Shown here: one piece after another, positions 43,446 through 52,096 of the stretch
How positions within the stretch are numbered: the stretch's first letter is position 1
Layout: the number at the start of each line of letters is the position of its first letter
NCBI RefSeq assembly: GCF_947497125.1
Contig: NZ_CANMFI010000004.1
Location: forward strand, 124,001-188,000
From: an uncultured Polaribacter sp.
GTDB lineage: Bacteria > Bacteroidota > Bacteroidia > Flavobacteriales > Flavobacteriaceae
Length of the DNA stretch: 64,000 bases
Reading direction: 5' to 3'
The notes under the pieces: model-generated
What the model was told of the DNA's origin: nothing
Database searches by the model: none
What the model saw: the letters and a program-made list of their open reading frames with translations, nothing else
Made by a program: the position numbers and the translations under genes

Positions 43446-44957
43446 ATGCGTTACTTTATTACATTTTTGATTTGTGTGCTACTTATTTCTGTAAATTCTT
43501 GTGAAAGAAAAGACTTTAATACGTTGCCAAATACCGGAACTTTAGAGTTCTCTAAAGACACCGTTTTTTTAGACACCATTTTTACAAATATTGGCTCTGC
43601 AACCTATAATTTAAAAGTATACAACAAACGTAACAACGCAATTACAATACCTTCTATTAAATTAGAAAACGGCAATCTCTCTAATTACAGATTAAATGTA
43701 GATGGCATAGCTGGTAAAGAATTTACAAATATTGATATTCTTGCAAAAGACAGTATTTTTATTTTTGTTGAAACCACAATCGATGTATCAACACAAACAA
43801 ACCCTATTTATACAGACAAGATTTTATTTGATTCTGGAAACAACCAACAAAATGTAGATTTGGTTACTTTAGTTAAAGATGCTAACTTTATTTACCCGGG
43901 CAGAAATGCTGTTACTATGGAAATAGACAGCCTTTCTTTAAACGGAACACCTACAAACATAAAAGGTCGTTTTTTAAAAGACTCTGAACTTACTTTTACA
44001 AACAGCAAACCAACCGTTATTTATGGCTACGCTGCTGTACCTGCAAATAAAACTCTTACTATCGAGGCAGGCGCAAGAGTCCATTTTCATAATAATTCTG
44101 GTTTAATTATAGACAATAAAGCCACTTTAAAGGTAAACGGAACCTTAAATGAAAAAGTAATTTTTGAAGGAGATCGATTAGAAAATAGTTTTAGTAAAGT
44201 TGCTGGTCAATGGGGTACTATATGGATGCGCGCAGGAAGTTTAGAAAATGAAATTAATCATGCACAAATTAAAAACGGAGTTATTGGTATTTTAATAGAT
44301 AGTATTGGCAGCAACTCTTCTGCTACCTTAAAACTACAAAATACCGAAATTTGCAATCATTCGAACTATGGTATTCTAGCAAGAGAAACCCATATTGAAG
44401 GTAATAATGTTGTTATTGGCTCTGCTGGGCAAGCCTCATTAGCAGCAACAATGGGTGGTACTTATAATTTTACACATGCCACTTTTGCTAATTACTGGAG
44501 CAATAGCTTACGCCAATTGCCTGCTGTATTAGTCAATAATTTTATAGCATATAACAATGAAAACGGACAAGAGGTTATTGAAACTAGAAATCTATATGCT
44601 GCAAACTTTACCAACTGTATTTTTGACGGGAACAACAACATCGAATTTATTTTAGACAAAGTAGATAATGGAGACATATTTAACTACAACATTCATAACT
44701 CTTTAATTAAATTTACAGATACTAATGAGTCTTATAAAGATGTTGCTGAATTAGATTTTACCAATTCTTATTATCTAAATAATATTTTAAATGGGAAACC
44801 TCATTTTAAAGACACACAAAACAATAACTTTATTATTGGCCAAGAATCTGATGCCATACAAAAAGCAAAAGCAACTGTTTTTTCTTCTGATATTTTAGGA
44901 GTCGATAGAAGCTTAAATCCAGATATTGGTGCCTATCAACATATTACTTTTGATTAA
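43446..44957 (+). CDS. Uncharacterised lipoprotein, probable beta-helix
   Basis: 503 aa with a lipoprotein signal (MRYFITFLICVLLISVNSC). An N-terminal beta-sandwich-like part (FSKDTVFLDTIFTNIGSATY) resembles DUF1573/ASPM-type repeats. From about 200 comes a region of short beta strands and Asn/Ile-rich turns (ARVHFHNNSGLIIDNKATLK, INHAQIKNGVIGILID) consistent with a right-handed parallel beta-helix. No catalytic motif recognised. Envelope-located; it may bind or present polysaccharide, but that is inference. A REP-like doublet lies just upstream. Confidence 0.75.
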   Translation: MRYFITFLICVLLISVNSCERKDFNTLPNTGTLEFSKDTVFLDTIFTNIGSATYNLKVYNKRNNAITIPSIKLENGNLSNYRLNVDGIAGKEFTNIDILAKDSIFIFVETTIDVSTQTNPIYTDKILFDSGNNQQNVDLVTLVKDANFIYPGRNAVTMEIDSLSLNGTPTNIKGRFLKDSELTFTNSKPTVIYGYAAVPANKTLTIEAGARVHFHNNSGLIIDNKATLKVNGTLNEKVIFEGDRLENSFSKVAGQWGTIWMRAGSLENEINHAQIKNGVIGILIDSIGSNSSATLKLQNTEICNHSNYGILARETHIEGNNVVIGSAGQASLAATMGGTYNFTHATFANYWSNSLRQLPAVLVNNFIAYNNENGQEVIETRNLYAANFTNCIFDGNNNIEFILDKVDNGDIFNYNIHNSLIKFTDTNESYKDVAELDFTNSYYLNNILNGKPHFKDTQNNNFIIGQESDAIQKAKATVFSSDILGVDRSLNPDIGAYQHITFD

Positions 44958-45023
44958 ATCACAAAGCTTATCAATAAAAAAGCTATTGTTGTTATAGTAG
45001 ATAAAACATATTAAAAACAAAAA

Positions 45024-45707
45024 ATGAGTAAAAACATTGTTATTACCGGTACTAGTAGAGGAATTGGTTTTCAGCTCGCACAACAGTTTGCAGAAAGCGG
45101 ACACCAAGTACTAGCTGTATCTAGAAACACAGCACCGTTAAAAAAAATAAATCATAAAAACATAACTACATTATCGGTAGATATTTCTAATAATGAAGAT
45201 GTACAAAAAATAGCTTCTTTTGTAAAAAAAGAATGGCAAAAAGTAGATATTCTTATAAATAATGCTGGTAAATTAGTAAACAAACCGTTTACAGAAATTT
45301 CTTCGGATGACTTTTTAGAAGTTTATAAAGTAAATGTTTTTGCCGTAGCAGAAATCACCAAATTAATGATTCCGTTTTTACAAAAAGGTAGTCATGTAGT
45401 TACAATTAGCTCTATGGGTGGCATACAGGGCAGCATGAAGTTTCCTGGTTTAGCAGCATATTCATCTGCAAAAGGGGCGGTTATTACCTTATCAGAATTA
45501 TTAGCAGAAGAATACAAAGAACAACAAATTGCCTTTAATGTTTTGGCGTTAGGAGCTGTACAAACAGAAATGCTAGAAGAAGCGTTTCCGGGCTATGTAG
45601 CACCAACCTCTGCAACCGAAATGGCAACTTATATTTTCGATTTCTCTTTAACAGGTAACAAATTTTACAACGGCAAAGTTTTACAAGTCTCTTCTACTAC
45701 CCCTTAA
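45024..45707 (+). CDS. SDR family oxidoreductase
   Basis: 227-aa short-chain dehydrogenase: cofactor motif TGTSRGIG (8-15), NNAG (about 88-91), a catalytic Ser in ISSMGG and YSSAKGA with the Tyr and Lys. Normal classical-SDR length. Substrate unknown. It lies 13 bp before the SprT-like gene, so the two are co-transcribed. Confidence 0.92.
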   Translation: MSKNIVITGTSRGIGFQLAQQFAESGHQVLAVSRNTAPLKKINHKNITTLSVDISNNEDVQKIASFVKKEWQKVDILINNAGKLVNKPFTEISSDDFLEVYKVNVFAVAEITKLMIPFLQKGSHVVTISSMGGIQGSMKFPGLAAYSSAKGAVITLSELLAEEYKEQQIAFNVLALGAVQTEMLEEAFPGYVAPTSATEMATYIFDFSLTGNKFYNGKVLQVSSTTP

Positions 45708-45720
45708 AATTAAGCTATAA

Positions 45721-46317
45721 TTGAACGCAGATTATCAAAATTTTGTCCCTTTAAAAGCCATTCCTTTTATAGAATTTCTATTAAATGAGCACCATTTTAC
45801 GCTTAAAATTGTAAATCAAAGAGAAACCAAACACGGCGATTTTAGGCAATTACCAAACGGTAAATTTCAAATTACAGTAAACAACAATCTAAATAAATTC
45901 CAATTTTTATTAACGCTGGTTCATGAAATTGCGCATCATGTAACACATCAAAAATTTGGACGTGTAAAGCCGCATGGAAAAGAATGGAAAACAGTATTTC
46001 AACATTTAATGTTGCCTTTTTTAAGACCAGAAATCTACCCAATAGAAATGTTGCCTTACTTGGCTAAATACTTAAAAAACCCAAAAGCGAGTACAGATTC
46101 TGATGCAAATTTATCTTTAGCACTAAGAGCAAATACTGCTAGTGTAGGTAAAAAATTTGTTTTTGAAATTCCGGAAAACTCCTTTTTTGAGTTTAAAAAC
46201 ATCATTTATAAAAAAGGCCAAAAAAGAAGAACAAGATTTGAGTGCCTAAACATGACGAATAATAAAGTATATCTATTCAATCAAAATGTAGAAGTACATA
46301 AATACACAAACGATTAA
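45721..46317 (+). CDS. SprT-like zinc metalloprotease domain protein
   Basis: 198 aa from a TTG start at 45721; an in-frame TAA immediately precedes it, so no longer start is possible. SprT core: LVHEIAHHVTH holds HExxH with a third His downstream (VKPHGKEWK). The C-terminal part (KKGQKRRTRFECLNM) resembles the beta region of the family. SPRTN relatives cut DNA-crosslinked proteins in eukaryotes, but the bacterial role is unproven. Confidence 0.9.
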   Translation: MNADYQNFVPLKAIPFIEFLLNEHHFTLKIVNQRETKHGDFRQLPNGKFQITVNNNLNKFQFLLTLVHEIAHHVTHQKFGRVKPHGKEWKTVFQHLMLPFLRPEIYPIEMLPYLAKYLKNPKASTDSDANLSLALRANTASVGKKFVFEIPENSFFEFKNIIYKKGQKRRTRFECLNMTNNKVYLFNQNVEVHKYTND

Positions 46318-46328
46318 AACTTATTAGC

Positions 46329-46356
46329 AAAAAAAAAGCTCCTTTTCAGGAGCTTT
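46329..46356. terminator. Terminator between SprT-like and DUF389 genes
   Basis: AAAAAAGCTCC, loop TTTTCA (46343-46348), GGAGCTTTTTT. Flanking A and T runs make it work in both directions for convergent genes. Confidence 0.92.
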
Positions 46357-46363
46357 TTTACAA

Positions 46364-47857
46364 TTACTTTTCTCTTTTAATAAAGAGTGTATCTAAATTC
46401 ATTTCTTTCTGAAGCCAGTTTCTTAACTGTTTTTCTTTTGATACAATAACACTATCTGGTACATTTAAACTCCATTTAATAGTAGCGACCGGTATGGTAT
46501 CTATTTCAATAAAATCTTTAGATGATAAAACACTTGCAAAACCAATTTGCTGAATATCATTGTAGCGAATTTTTGCTTCTTTAGCAATTCTACTAAACGC
46601 AACTACTTTTTGATTTTTATTTAACGCATCTTGCTCTATTCTGTTGTTTAAAGATGAGATTGTTTCTTGTAAATCTGATATCTGCTTTTGCAAACCAGAA
46701 ATAATGTTTTTACTCTCTTGAAGCTCTTCTCTCTTTTCTTTGTATGCAGTAGTAATCAATTCGAAACTCTTGGTATCACTTCCTTTAATTTGTATTTTAA
46801 AATCTTTAATGTTAGCATAATTAACATCATTTACTAATTGATTATTTAAAATATTTTCTTCCCCTTCGGTTACTTCATTAAAGAAACTTAAATTAATTAC
46901 TTTATCCTCAAGACTAAAAGAACGATCTATCAACTGAAAATTCTTAATTGTTTCTACTTCTTGTTTTATAAAAATATTTACTTGAGAGGTCATTTTACTC
47001 TCATTTAAAGCATTTATAAAGGTATAAACTGCTGGTATCATAACAATAACACCTAAAATAGTAGCAATAATTGAAAAACGTTTTCTTCTGGCCGCATTTG
47101 CATATTTATGCATCGGAAACCTTAAAAACTTTAATACAATAAAGGTTGCTAAGGCAATAAATATGGTATTTATAACAAATAAAAACATGGCACCCAAGGC
47201 AAAATCTAAGCCTTTAGGTTCGCCAGAAAACCACTTTGCCAAACCAAAACCTGCCGTACAAAGAGGCGGCATTAAAGCTGTTGCAATTGCAACACCAAAA
47301 ATAACAGAAGCAATAGTTCCTTTTTTTGTTCTTGCTACCATTAATGCTAAACCACCAAAGAAGGCAATTAAAACATCTCTAATATCGGGTTTTGTTCTTC
47401 CTAAAAGTTCTGAGGTTGCTTCGTCTGCACCCGGAAAAAAATAAAAATAGACAAAAGAAGCCAATAAACTTAACACAATCATGGTGCTTAAGTTAATTAA
47501 AGACTTCTTAAAAGTATCGATATCGTTTAACGCAAAAGACATACCAATACCTAAAATTGGTCCCATTAATGGCGAAATTAACATGGCACCAATTACTACT
47601 GCTGTAGAGTTTGCATTTAACCCAATAGAAGCTACAAAGACAGCAAAAATAAGAATCCAAGCGGTAGCTCCTTTAAAAGGAATATCTGCTTTAATAGCTT
47701 CTACAGTTGCTTCGTGATCTGTATCGTCTCTAAAATCGAATAGCTCTGTTAGAAAAATTTTCAAGCTTTCGAAAAGCCCTACTGCATCTTCATGAACATT
47801 CTGTTTAGATTCTAAAGTTGAATCTGTGGTACTATCTTTTTTAATATCTTCTTCCAT
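46364..47857 (-). CDS. DUF389 domain membrane protein
   Basis: 497 aa with the DUF389 six-helix core: GATAWILIFAVFVASIGLNA, AVVIGAMLISPLMGPILGIG and VIFGVAIATALMPPLCTAGFG. After the membrane domain comes a roughly 220-residue soluble part with a coiled coil near 375-425 (LQESKNIISGLQKQISDL). The family is of unknown function; transport is suspected from topology. Single gene; an upstream TATCTTTC is a weak -7 candidate. Confidence 0.9.
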   Translation of the reverse strand: MEEDIKKDSTTDSTLESKQNVHEDAVGLFESLKIFLTELFDFRDDTDHEATVEAIKADIPFKGATAWILIFAVFVASIGLNANSTAVVIGAMLISPLMGPILGIGMSFALNDIDTFKKSLINLSTMIVLSLLASFVYFYFFPGADEATSELLGRTKPDIRDVLIAFFGGLALMVARTKKGTIASVIFGVAIATALMPPLCTAGFGLAKWFSGEPKGLDFALGAMFLFVINTIFIALATFIVLKFLRFPMHKYANAARRKRFSIIATILGVIVMIPAVYTFINALNESKMTSQVNIFIKQEVETIKNFQLIDRSFSLEDKVINLSFFNEVTEGEENILNNQLVNDVNYANIKDFKIQIKGSDTKSFELITTAYKEKREELQESKNIISGLQKQISDLQETISSLNNRIEQDALNKNQKVVAFSRIAKEAKIRYNDIQQIGFASVLSSKDFIEIDTIPVATIKWSLNVPDSVIVSKEKQLRNWLQKEMNLDTLFIKREK

Positions 47858-47918
47858 AATTAATATTTAATCGGGTGAAAGATACGAAAAAACGCATATG
47901 AAAAAGGACTTATACAGA

Positions 47919-48416
47919 TTATTGAAAATAAAGTTTATCTATTTCTAATTTAAAAGCCTCTGTTTTCTTATTTGCTATTAAAAAAGCAATTTCTTCGATT
48001 ACTGCTGATGAAAAATTTTTGATCTGTAATTTTTTACCTCTAAAAGCAGGATACATATCTGAAAGTTTGATAATAATAGTTTGCCATTGATTGGTGGTTT
48101 GAAATACAGCTACGAAAGAATGGCTGTTTTTTAAGGAATCTTTTACCCTAAATTGATATTGTTTTCCATCTCCTTTGACTCTTAAAACTACTTCTGTAAA
48201 GTTTTTTATCTCTATGGATGAAAACCGGTATCTTAAAGATGAAAAGCCACCATTATTTTGTGTAGATACTTTGCCATAAAAAACACCATGATCGGTTGCA
48301 TTGGTCTTAAAATTACCTTCAGAGACACCTCCCATTACGCTATCATTTACAACACGCCAACTAGAGATATCTGGTTTACTATTAAAATCGAAAATGGTAG
48401 TATTAAAATTGCTCAT
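47919..48416 (-). CDS. CIA30 family protein
   Basis: 165-aa jelly-roll domain of the CIA30 type (complex I assembly factor NDUFAF1-like): WRVVNDSVMGGVSEGNF, FYGKVSTQNNGGFSSLRYRF and WQTIIIKLSDMYPAFRGKKL. No signal peptide. In bacteria the role is not known; the fold resembles carbohydrate-binding modules. Not next to respiratory genes. Confidence 0.9.
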   Translation of the reverse strand: MSNFNTTIFDFNSKPDISSWRVVNDSVMGGVSEGNFKTNATDHGVFYGKVSTQNNGGFSSLRYRFSSIEIKNFTEVVLRVKGDGKQYQFRVKDSLKNSHSFVAVFQTTNQWQTIIIKLSDMYPAFRGKKLQIKNFSSAVIEEIAFLIANKKTEAFKLEIDKLYFQ

Positions 48417-48461
48417 AAAAGAAAGAAATATACTATTAACTTATTGATTCATAAAGTAATT

Positions 48462-48469
48462 CAAATATA
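48462..48469 (-). promoter_or_regulatory. -7 element of the CIA30 gene
   Basis: TATATTTG on the minus strand (TAnnTTTG), 45 bp before the ATG at 48416. No -33 box seen. Confidence 0.4.
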
Positions 48470-48514
48470 TGATTTTTGATAAATTTAAAAGTGTTTCATT
48501 AACTAACAAAACTC

Positions 48515-48618
48515 GCGTTAAGGATTGTAATGAAAATCCTTTTTGAGAAGCATGAACAAAAAGATTGTAATAAAAAGCCTGACGCAATTATTTTTTTTTA
48601 AATAATTGGGAAACGCCC
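48515..48618 (+). repeat. Two-box structured repeat, copy 3 (class I)
   Basis: GCGTTAAG, box A GATTGTAATGAAAATCC, hairpin TTTTTG/CAAAAAG, box B GATTGTAATAAAAAGCC, an AT hairpin CAATTATTT/AAATAATTG, end GGAAACGCCC. The second hairpin differs fully from copy 2 in sequence but keeps its place and pairing, a sign of structural constraint. Confidence 0.85.
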
Positions 48619-48659
48619 AAAAAGAGATTATTTTTACTTTGTAACGTCTTTAAAATAAA

Positions 48660-48686
48660 AAAAGCTTCACATTTTGTGAAGCTTTT
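48660..48686 (-). terminator. Terminator of tRNA-Lys
   Basis: AAAAGCTTCACA (48660-48671), TTT loop, TGTGAAGCTTTT (48675-48686); on the minus strand it follows the tRNA by 4 bp and ends in T. Confidence 0.9.
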
Positions 48687-48690
48687 AAAG

Positions 48691-48763
48691 TGACCGGGCT
48701 GGGGCTCGAACCCAGGACCCTCTCCTTAAAAGGGAGATGCTCTACCAACTGAGCTACCAGGTC
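48691..48763 (-). tRNA. tRNA-Lys (anticodon TTT)
   Basis: A 73-nt cloverleaf folds by hand: D arm GCTC/GAGC, anticodon stem TCTCC/GGAGA with loop CTTTTAA (anticodon TTT), T arm CTGGG/CCCAG with TTCGAGC, discriminator A73. No CCA is encoded. The acceptor stem GACCTGG/CCCGGTC has a T-C mismatch at 5:68. Strong promoter and terminator, transcribed alone. Confidence 0.96.
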
Positions 48764-48785
48764 ATTGTTTTGTTTTAAGCGGCTG

Positions 48786-48816
48786 CAAATATATATTTTA
48801 TTTTAGAAAAAACAAA
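48786..48816 (-). promoter_or_regulatory. Promoter of tRNA-Lys, both boxes
   Basis: Minus strand TTTG (48813-48816), exactly 19 nt, TATATTTG (48786-48793). Textbook Bacteroidota promoter; the start would lie about 15 nt before the tRNA. Confidence 0.75.
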
Positions 48817-48824
48817 TCTATTTT

Positions 48825-49592
48825 CTACTTTGTTTCTTTTAAATATGCTTCTCTTACTTTTTTAAATAAATTAGATGAATACACAAAATCTACAACTACC
48901 TCATTGTCAGTTTTAAATATCTCTTCACTACTCCCCTCCCAAGCTTTTTTACCTTCTTTTAAAAAAATAATTTTTTCTCCAATTTCCATCACAGAATTCA
49001 TGTCGTGGGTATTGATTACGGTTGTAATTTTATATTCTTTTGTAATTTCTTGAATTAAATTATCGATTACAATGGCTGTCTGCGGATCTAAACCCGAGTT
49101 TGGCTCATCACAAAACAAGTATTTAGGATTCATAACAATTGCTCTAGCAATGGCAACTCTTTTTTGCATACCTCCAGATAATTCTGCTGGTAATTTATGG
49201 TTCGAGTTTTCTAGATTTACTCTTTTTAAAACAACGTTTACCCTAGCCAACATTTCTTCTTGAGATTTTGACGTAAACATTTTTAAAGGAAACATTACGT
49301 TTTCTTCTACTGTTTGAGAATCGAACAATGCACTACCTTGAAAAACCATACCTATTTCTTGGCGCCATTGCTGTTTTTGATTTTCTGTAAAGTCTGTATT
49401 TATATTTCCATCAAAAGAAATAGACCCTTGCTCTGGCTCATGCAAACCTATCAAAGATTTTAAGAAAACTGTTTTACCAGAGCCACTTTGCCCTATTATT
49501 AAACTTGTTTTACCAGGATGAAATGTTGCATTTATCCCTTTTAAAACTTTTACATCTCCAAATCCTTTATGTAAATTAGTAACTTCTATCAT
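48825..49592 (-). CDS. ABC transporter ATP-binding protein, MlaF-like
   Basis: 255-aa ATPase: Walker A GQSGSGKT (34-41), Q-loop near MVFQGSALFDSQTV, signature LSGGMQKR, Walker B YLFCDEP and the NSGLDP D-loop typical of MlaF/Mkl proteins. It powers lipid movement between inner and outer membranes with the MlaE-type permease 3 bp upstream. Retrograde phospholipid transport is the E. coli function; direction here is unknown. Confidence 0.93.
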   Translation of the reverse strand: MIEVTNLHKGFGDVKVLKGINATFHPGKTSLIIGQSGSGKTVFLKSLIGLHEPEQGSISFDGNINTDFTENQKQQWRQEIGMVFQGSALFDSQTVEENVMFPLKMFTSKSQEEMLARVNVVLKRVNLENSNHKLPAELSGGMQKRVAIARAIVMNPKYLFCDEPNSGLDPQTAIVIDNLIQEITKEYKITTVINTHDMNSVMEIGEKIIFLKEGKKAWEGSSEEIFKTDNEVVVDFVYSSNLFKKVREAYLKETK

Positions 49593-49595
49593 TGT

Positions 49596-50336
49596 TTAGG
49601 TTAAGAGCATTTGAGTTAAAAAATAATTTGCAATTACAATCAAAATGGTCGTCCAGACAACAGATTGTGTACTTGCTCTACCTACAGCGATAGAACCGCC
49701 TTTAACATAATAACCATGATAAGAAGGAACAGTTGCTATAATAAAAGCAAAAATTAATGTTTTTATAATGGCATAGGTTAATAAAAACGGATTAAAATCT
49801 GTTTGAATGCCCTCTATATAATCAATACCAGAAAACAACCCAGATAGAACGCCTGCAACCCAACCACCTAAAATTCCTAAAAACATTCCTAAAGAAATTA
49901 AAAATGGGTAAAAAGATACGGTGGCTATAATTTTTGGCAACACCAAATGGTTTAAAGAATTTATACCCATTACCTCTAAAGCATCTATTTGTTCGGTTAC
50001 ACGCATGGTACCAATACTAGACGTAATATAAGAACCTACCTTACCTGCTAAAATAATAGAACAAAAAGTAGGTGCAAATTCTAAAATAATAGAACGTTTT
50101 GCAGCGAAACCAATTAATGATTTTGGTATAAATGGGCTCTCTAAATTTAACGCTGTCTGCAAGGCGATAACACCACCAATAAAAAAAGAAATAAACATAA
50201 TAATCCCTAAAGATTTTACACCTAAATCTTCGATTTCTTTTAATATTGCACTGTAAAAAACTTTTGTTCGTTGTGGTTTTTTAAAAACACGCCCCAACAT
50301 TATAAAATATTTACCAATATGTTCTAGGTAATTCAT
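49596..50336 (-). CDS. ABC transporter permease, MlaE-like
   Basis: 246 aa, five or so TM helices, MlaE/YrbE pattern: FIGGVIALQTALNLESPFIP, ITSSIGTMRVTEQIDALEVM, and VKGGSIAVGRASTQSVVWT. It pairs with the MlaF-like ATPase. The usual MCE-domain partner (MlaD) and MlaC are not adjacent and must be encoded elsewhere. Divergent from pafA. Confidence 0.93.
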   Translation of the reverse strand: MNYLEHIGKYFIMLGRVFKKPQRTKVFYSAILKEIEDLGVKSLGIIMFISFFIGGVIALQTALNLESPFIPKSLIGFAAKRSIILEFAPTFCSIILAGKVGSYITSSIGTMRVTEQIDALEVMGINSLNHLVLPKIIATVSFYPFLISLGMFLGILGGWVAGVLSGLFSGIDYIEGIQTDFNPFLLTYAIIKTLIFAFIIATVPSYHGYYVKGGSIAVGRASTQSVVWTTILIVIANYFLTQMLLT

Positions 50337-50413
50337 TCACTTTAATTTTATGTAAAAGTATTAAAATATCATTAATAGAGTGTTAATTTGAAGAAATCAA
50401 AATAAAAAATAAT

Positions 50414-50421
50414 TACTTTTG
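50414..50421 (+). promoter_or_regulatory. -7 element of pafA
   Basis: TACTTTTG (TAnnTTTG) with TTTG 23 bp upstream (50387-50390). Transcription would begin near 50426, which favours translation from ATG 50447 over the ATG at 50426. Confidence 0.5.
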
Positions 50422-50446
50422 ATGTATGAACCCAAATTCTACACCA

Positions 50447-52096
50447 ATGAAAATTAAAATACTTTTAACTTTTATATGCTTTACATTCTTTTTTAGCAAC
50501 TTTACATTACTTGCTCAGCAAAAAAAGCCAAAATTAGTAGTTGGTATTGTAATAGACCAAATGCGTTATGATTATTTAACACGCTATGCAAAAAGATATG
50601 GTTCTGATGGTTTTCATAGAATTTTAAATGATGGGTTCTCTCTAGAAAACGCTCATTACAACTACATACCAACCTATACGGCAGTTGGCCACACCTCTAT
50701 TTATGCAGGTACAACACCGAGTGAACATGGTATTATTTCGAACAATTGGTATGATAAATTTTTAAAAAAATCGATTTATTGCGTTGATGACGCCAACTAC
50801 AAAACTGTTGGTAATGATGCTCTTAACGGACAAAAATCGCCAAAAAGATTGTATACTTCATCAATAACAGATCAACTGCATTTAGCACAGAACATGCGCG
50901 GAAAAATGATTGGAATTGCAATTAAGGATCGTTCTGCAATTTTACCTGTTGGCCATACTGCAAATGCCGCATATTGGTATGATGGAAACAACCAAAACAC
51001 TTGGATTACTAGTACCTTTTACATGGATAAATTGCCTAATTGGGTTGTAGATTTTAATAGAAACAACAATGCAAACCAATACTTAAACACTACTTGGAAC
51101 ACATTATATGATATAAATACCTACACAAACAGTACAACAGACAACAATGTTTTTGAAGGTAAATTAAAAGGGCAAGAAGCGCCAACTTTTCCTAAAAATC
51201 TAAAAGAATTAAGAGCTAAAAACGGAAATTACAGCTTATTAAAAACAGTGCCTGCAGGAAACACTTATACCGTAGATTTTGCCAAAGCTGCCATTATAGG
51301 AGAAAATTTAGGAAAATCTGAAGACACCGATTTTTTAGCGGTTAGTTTTTCTGCAACAGATTACATAGGTCATAAATACGGAGTAGCTGCGGTAGAAACA
51401 GAAGACACTTATTTAAGGTTAGACAAAGATTTGGCTGATTTTTTTAATTTTTTAGACCAACAAATTGGCAAAGATAATTACACTTTATTTTTAACTGCAG
51501 ACCATGCTGCTGTTCATGTACCTGCATATTTACAATCATTAAAAATACCAGCACACTATCTAAGTACAAAAGAACTTAAAAAATTTCTAAACAAAACCAC
51601 TCAAAAATATTTTAACAATTCTGGCTTGATTGAAAATGTATCTAACTATCAGATTTTTTTAAATAAAGAAAAGATAGATTCATTAGGTTTAGACCGCAAT
51701 ATTGTTGCCCAAAAATTGGCTGATGAAGTGGTTTATTTTGATAAAATTTACAAAGCTGTTACAGCAAGAACTTTACAAACAACAAATTTTACAACTGGTA
51801 TTTTAAATTCATTACAAAACGGATACAATCAAAAATTATCTGGAGACGTTCTTATGATTCCGAATCCGGCTACTTTAAATGGCGGCAGAACAGGTACAAG
51901 CCATGGATCTGGCTATTCTTATGACACTCATGTACCTATTATCTTTTACGGTAACGGTATCAAAAAAGGAAAATCAACCAAAAAATACAACATTACAGAT
52001 ATAGCGCCTACAATTGCCAACTTACTTAAAATTGAAGCGCCAAACGGCACCAACGGCATTGTAATTGATGAAGTTTTAAAGAAGGAAAATGAATAA
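50447..52096 (+). CDS. pafA: PafA-type alkaline phosphatase
   Basis: Periplasmic zinc phosphatase releasing phosphate from varied organophosphates, the main phosphate-insensitive enzyme in Flavobacteriia. From ATG 50447 it has 549 aa and a clean signal peptide (MKIKILLTFICFTFFFSNF). Motifs: GIVIDQMRYDYL (metal Asp), PTYTAVGHTSIYAGTTPSEHG with the Thr nucleophile, and TADHAAVHVP. Followed by a secreted protein whose start overlaps its last codons by 8 bp, so the two are translationally coupled. Confidence 0.93.
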   Translation: MKIKILLTFICFTFFFSNFTLLAQQKKPKLVVGIVIDQMRYDYLTRYAKRYGSDGFHRILNDGFSLENAHYNYIPTYTAVGHTSIYAGTTPSEHGIISNNWYDKFLKKSIYCVDDANYKTVGNDALNGQKSPKRLYTSSITDQLHLAQNMRGKMIGIAIKDRSAILPVGHTANAAYWYDGNNQNTWITSTFYMDKLPNWVVDFNRNNNANQYLNTTWNTLYDINTYTNSTTDNNVFEGKLKGQEAPTFPKNLKELRAKNGNYSLLKTVPAGNTYTVDFAKAAIIGENLGKSEDTDFLAVSFSATDYIGHKYGVAAVETEDTYLRLDKDLADFFNFLDQQIGKDNYTLFLTADHAAVHVPAYLQSLKIPAHYLSTKELKKFLNKTTQKYFNNSGLIENVSNYQIFLNKEKIDSLGLDRNIVAQKLADEVVYFDKIYKAVTARTLQTTNFTTGILNSLQNGYNQKLSGDVLMIPNPATLNGGRTGTSHGSGYSYDTHVPIIFYGNGIKKGKSTKKYNITDIAPTIANLLKIEAPNGTNGIVIDEVLKKENE

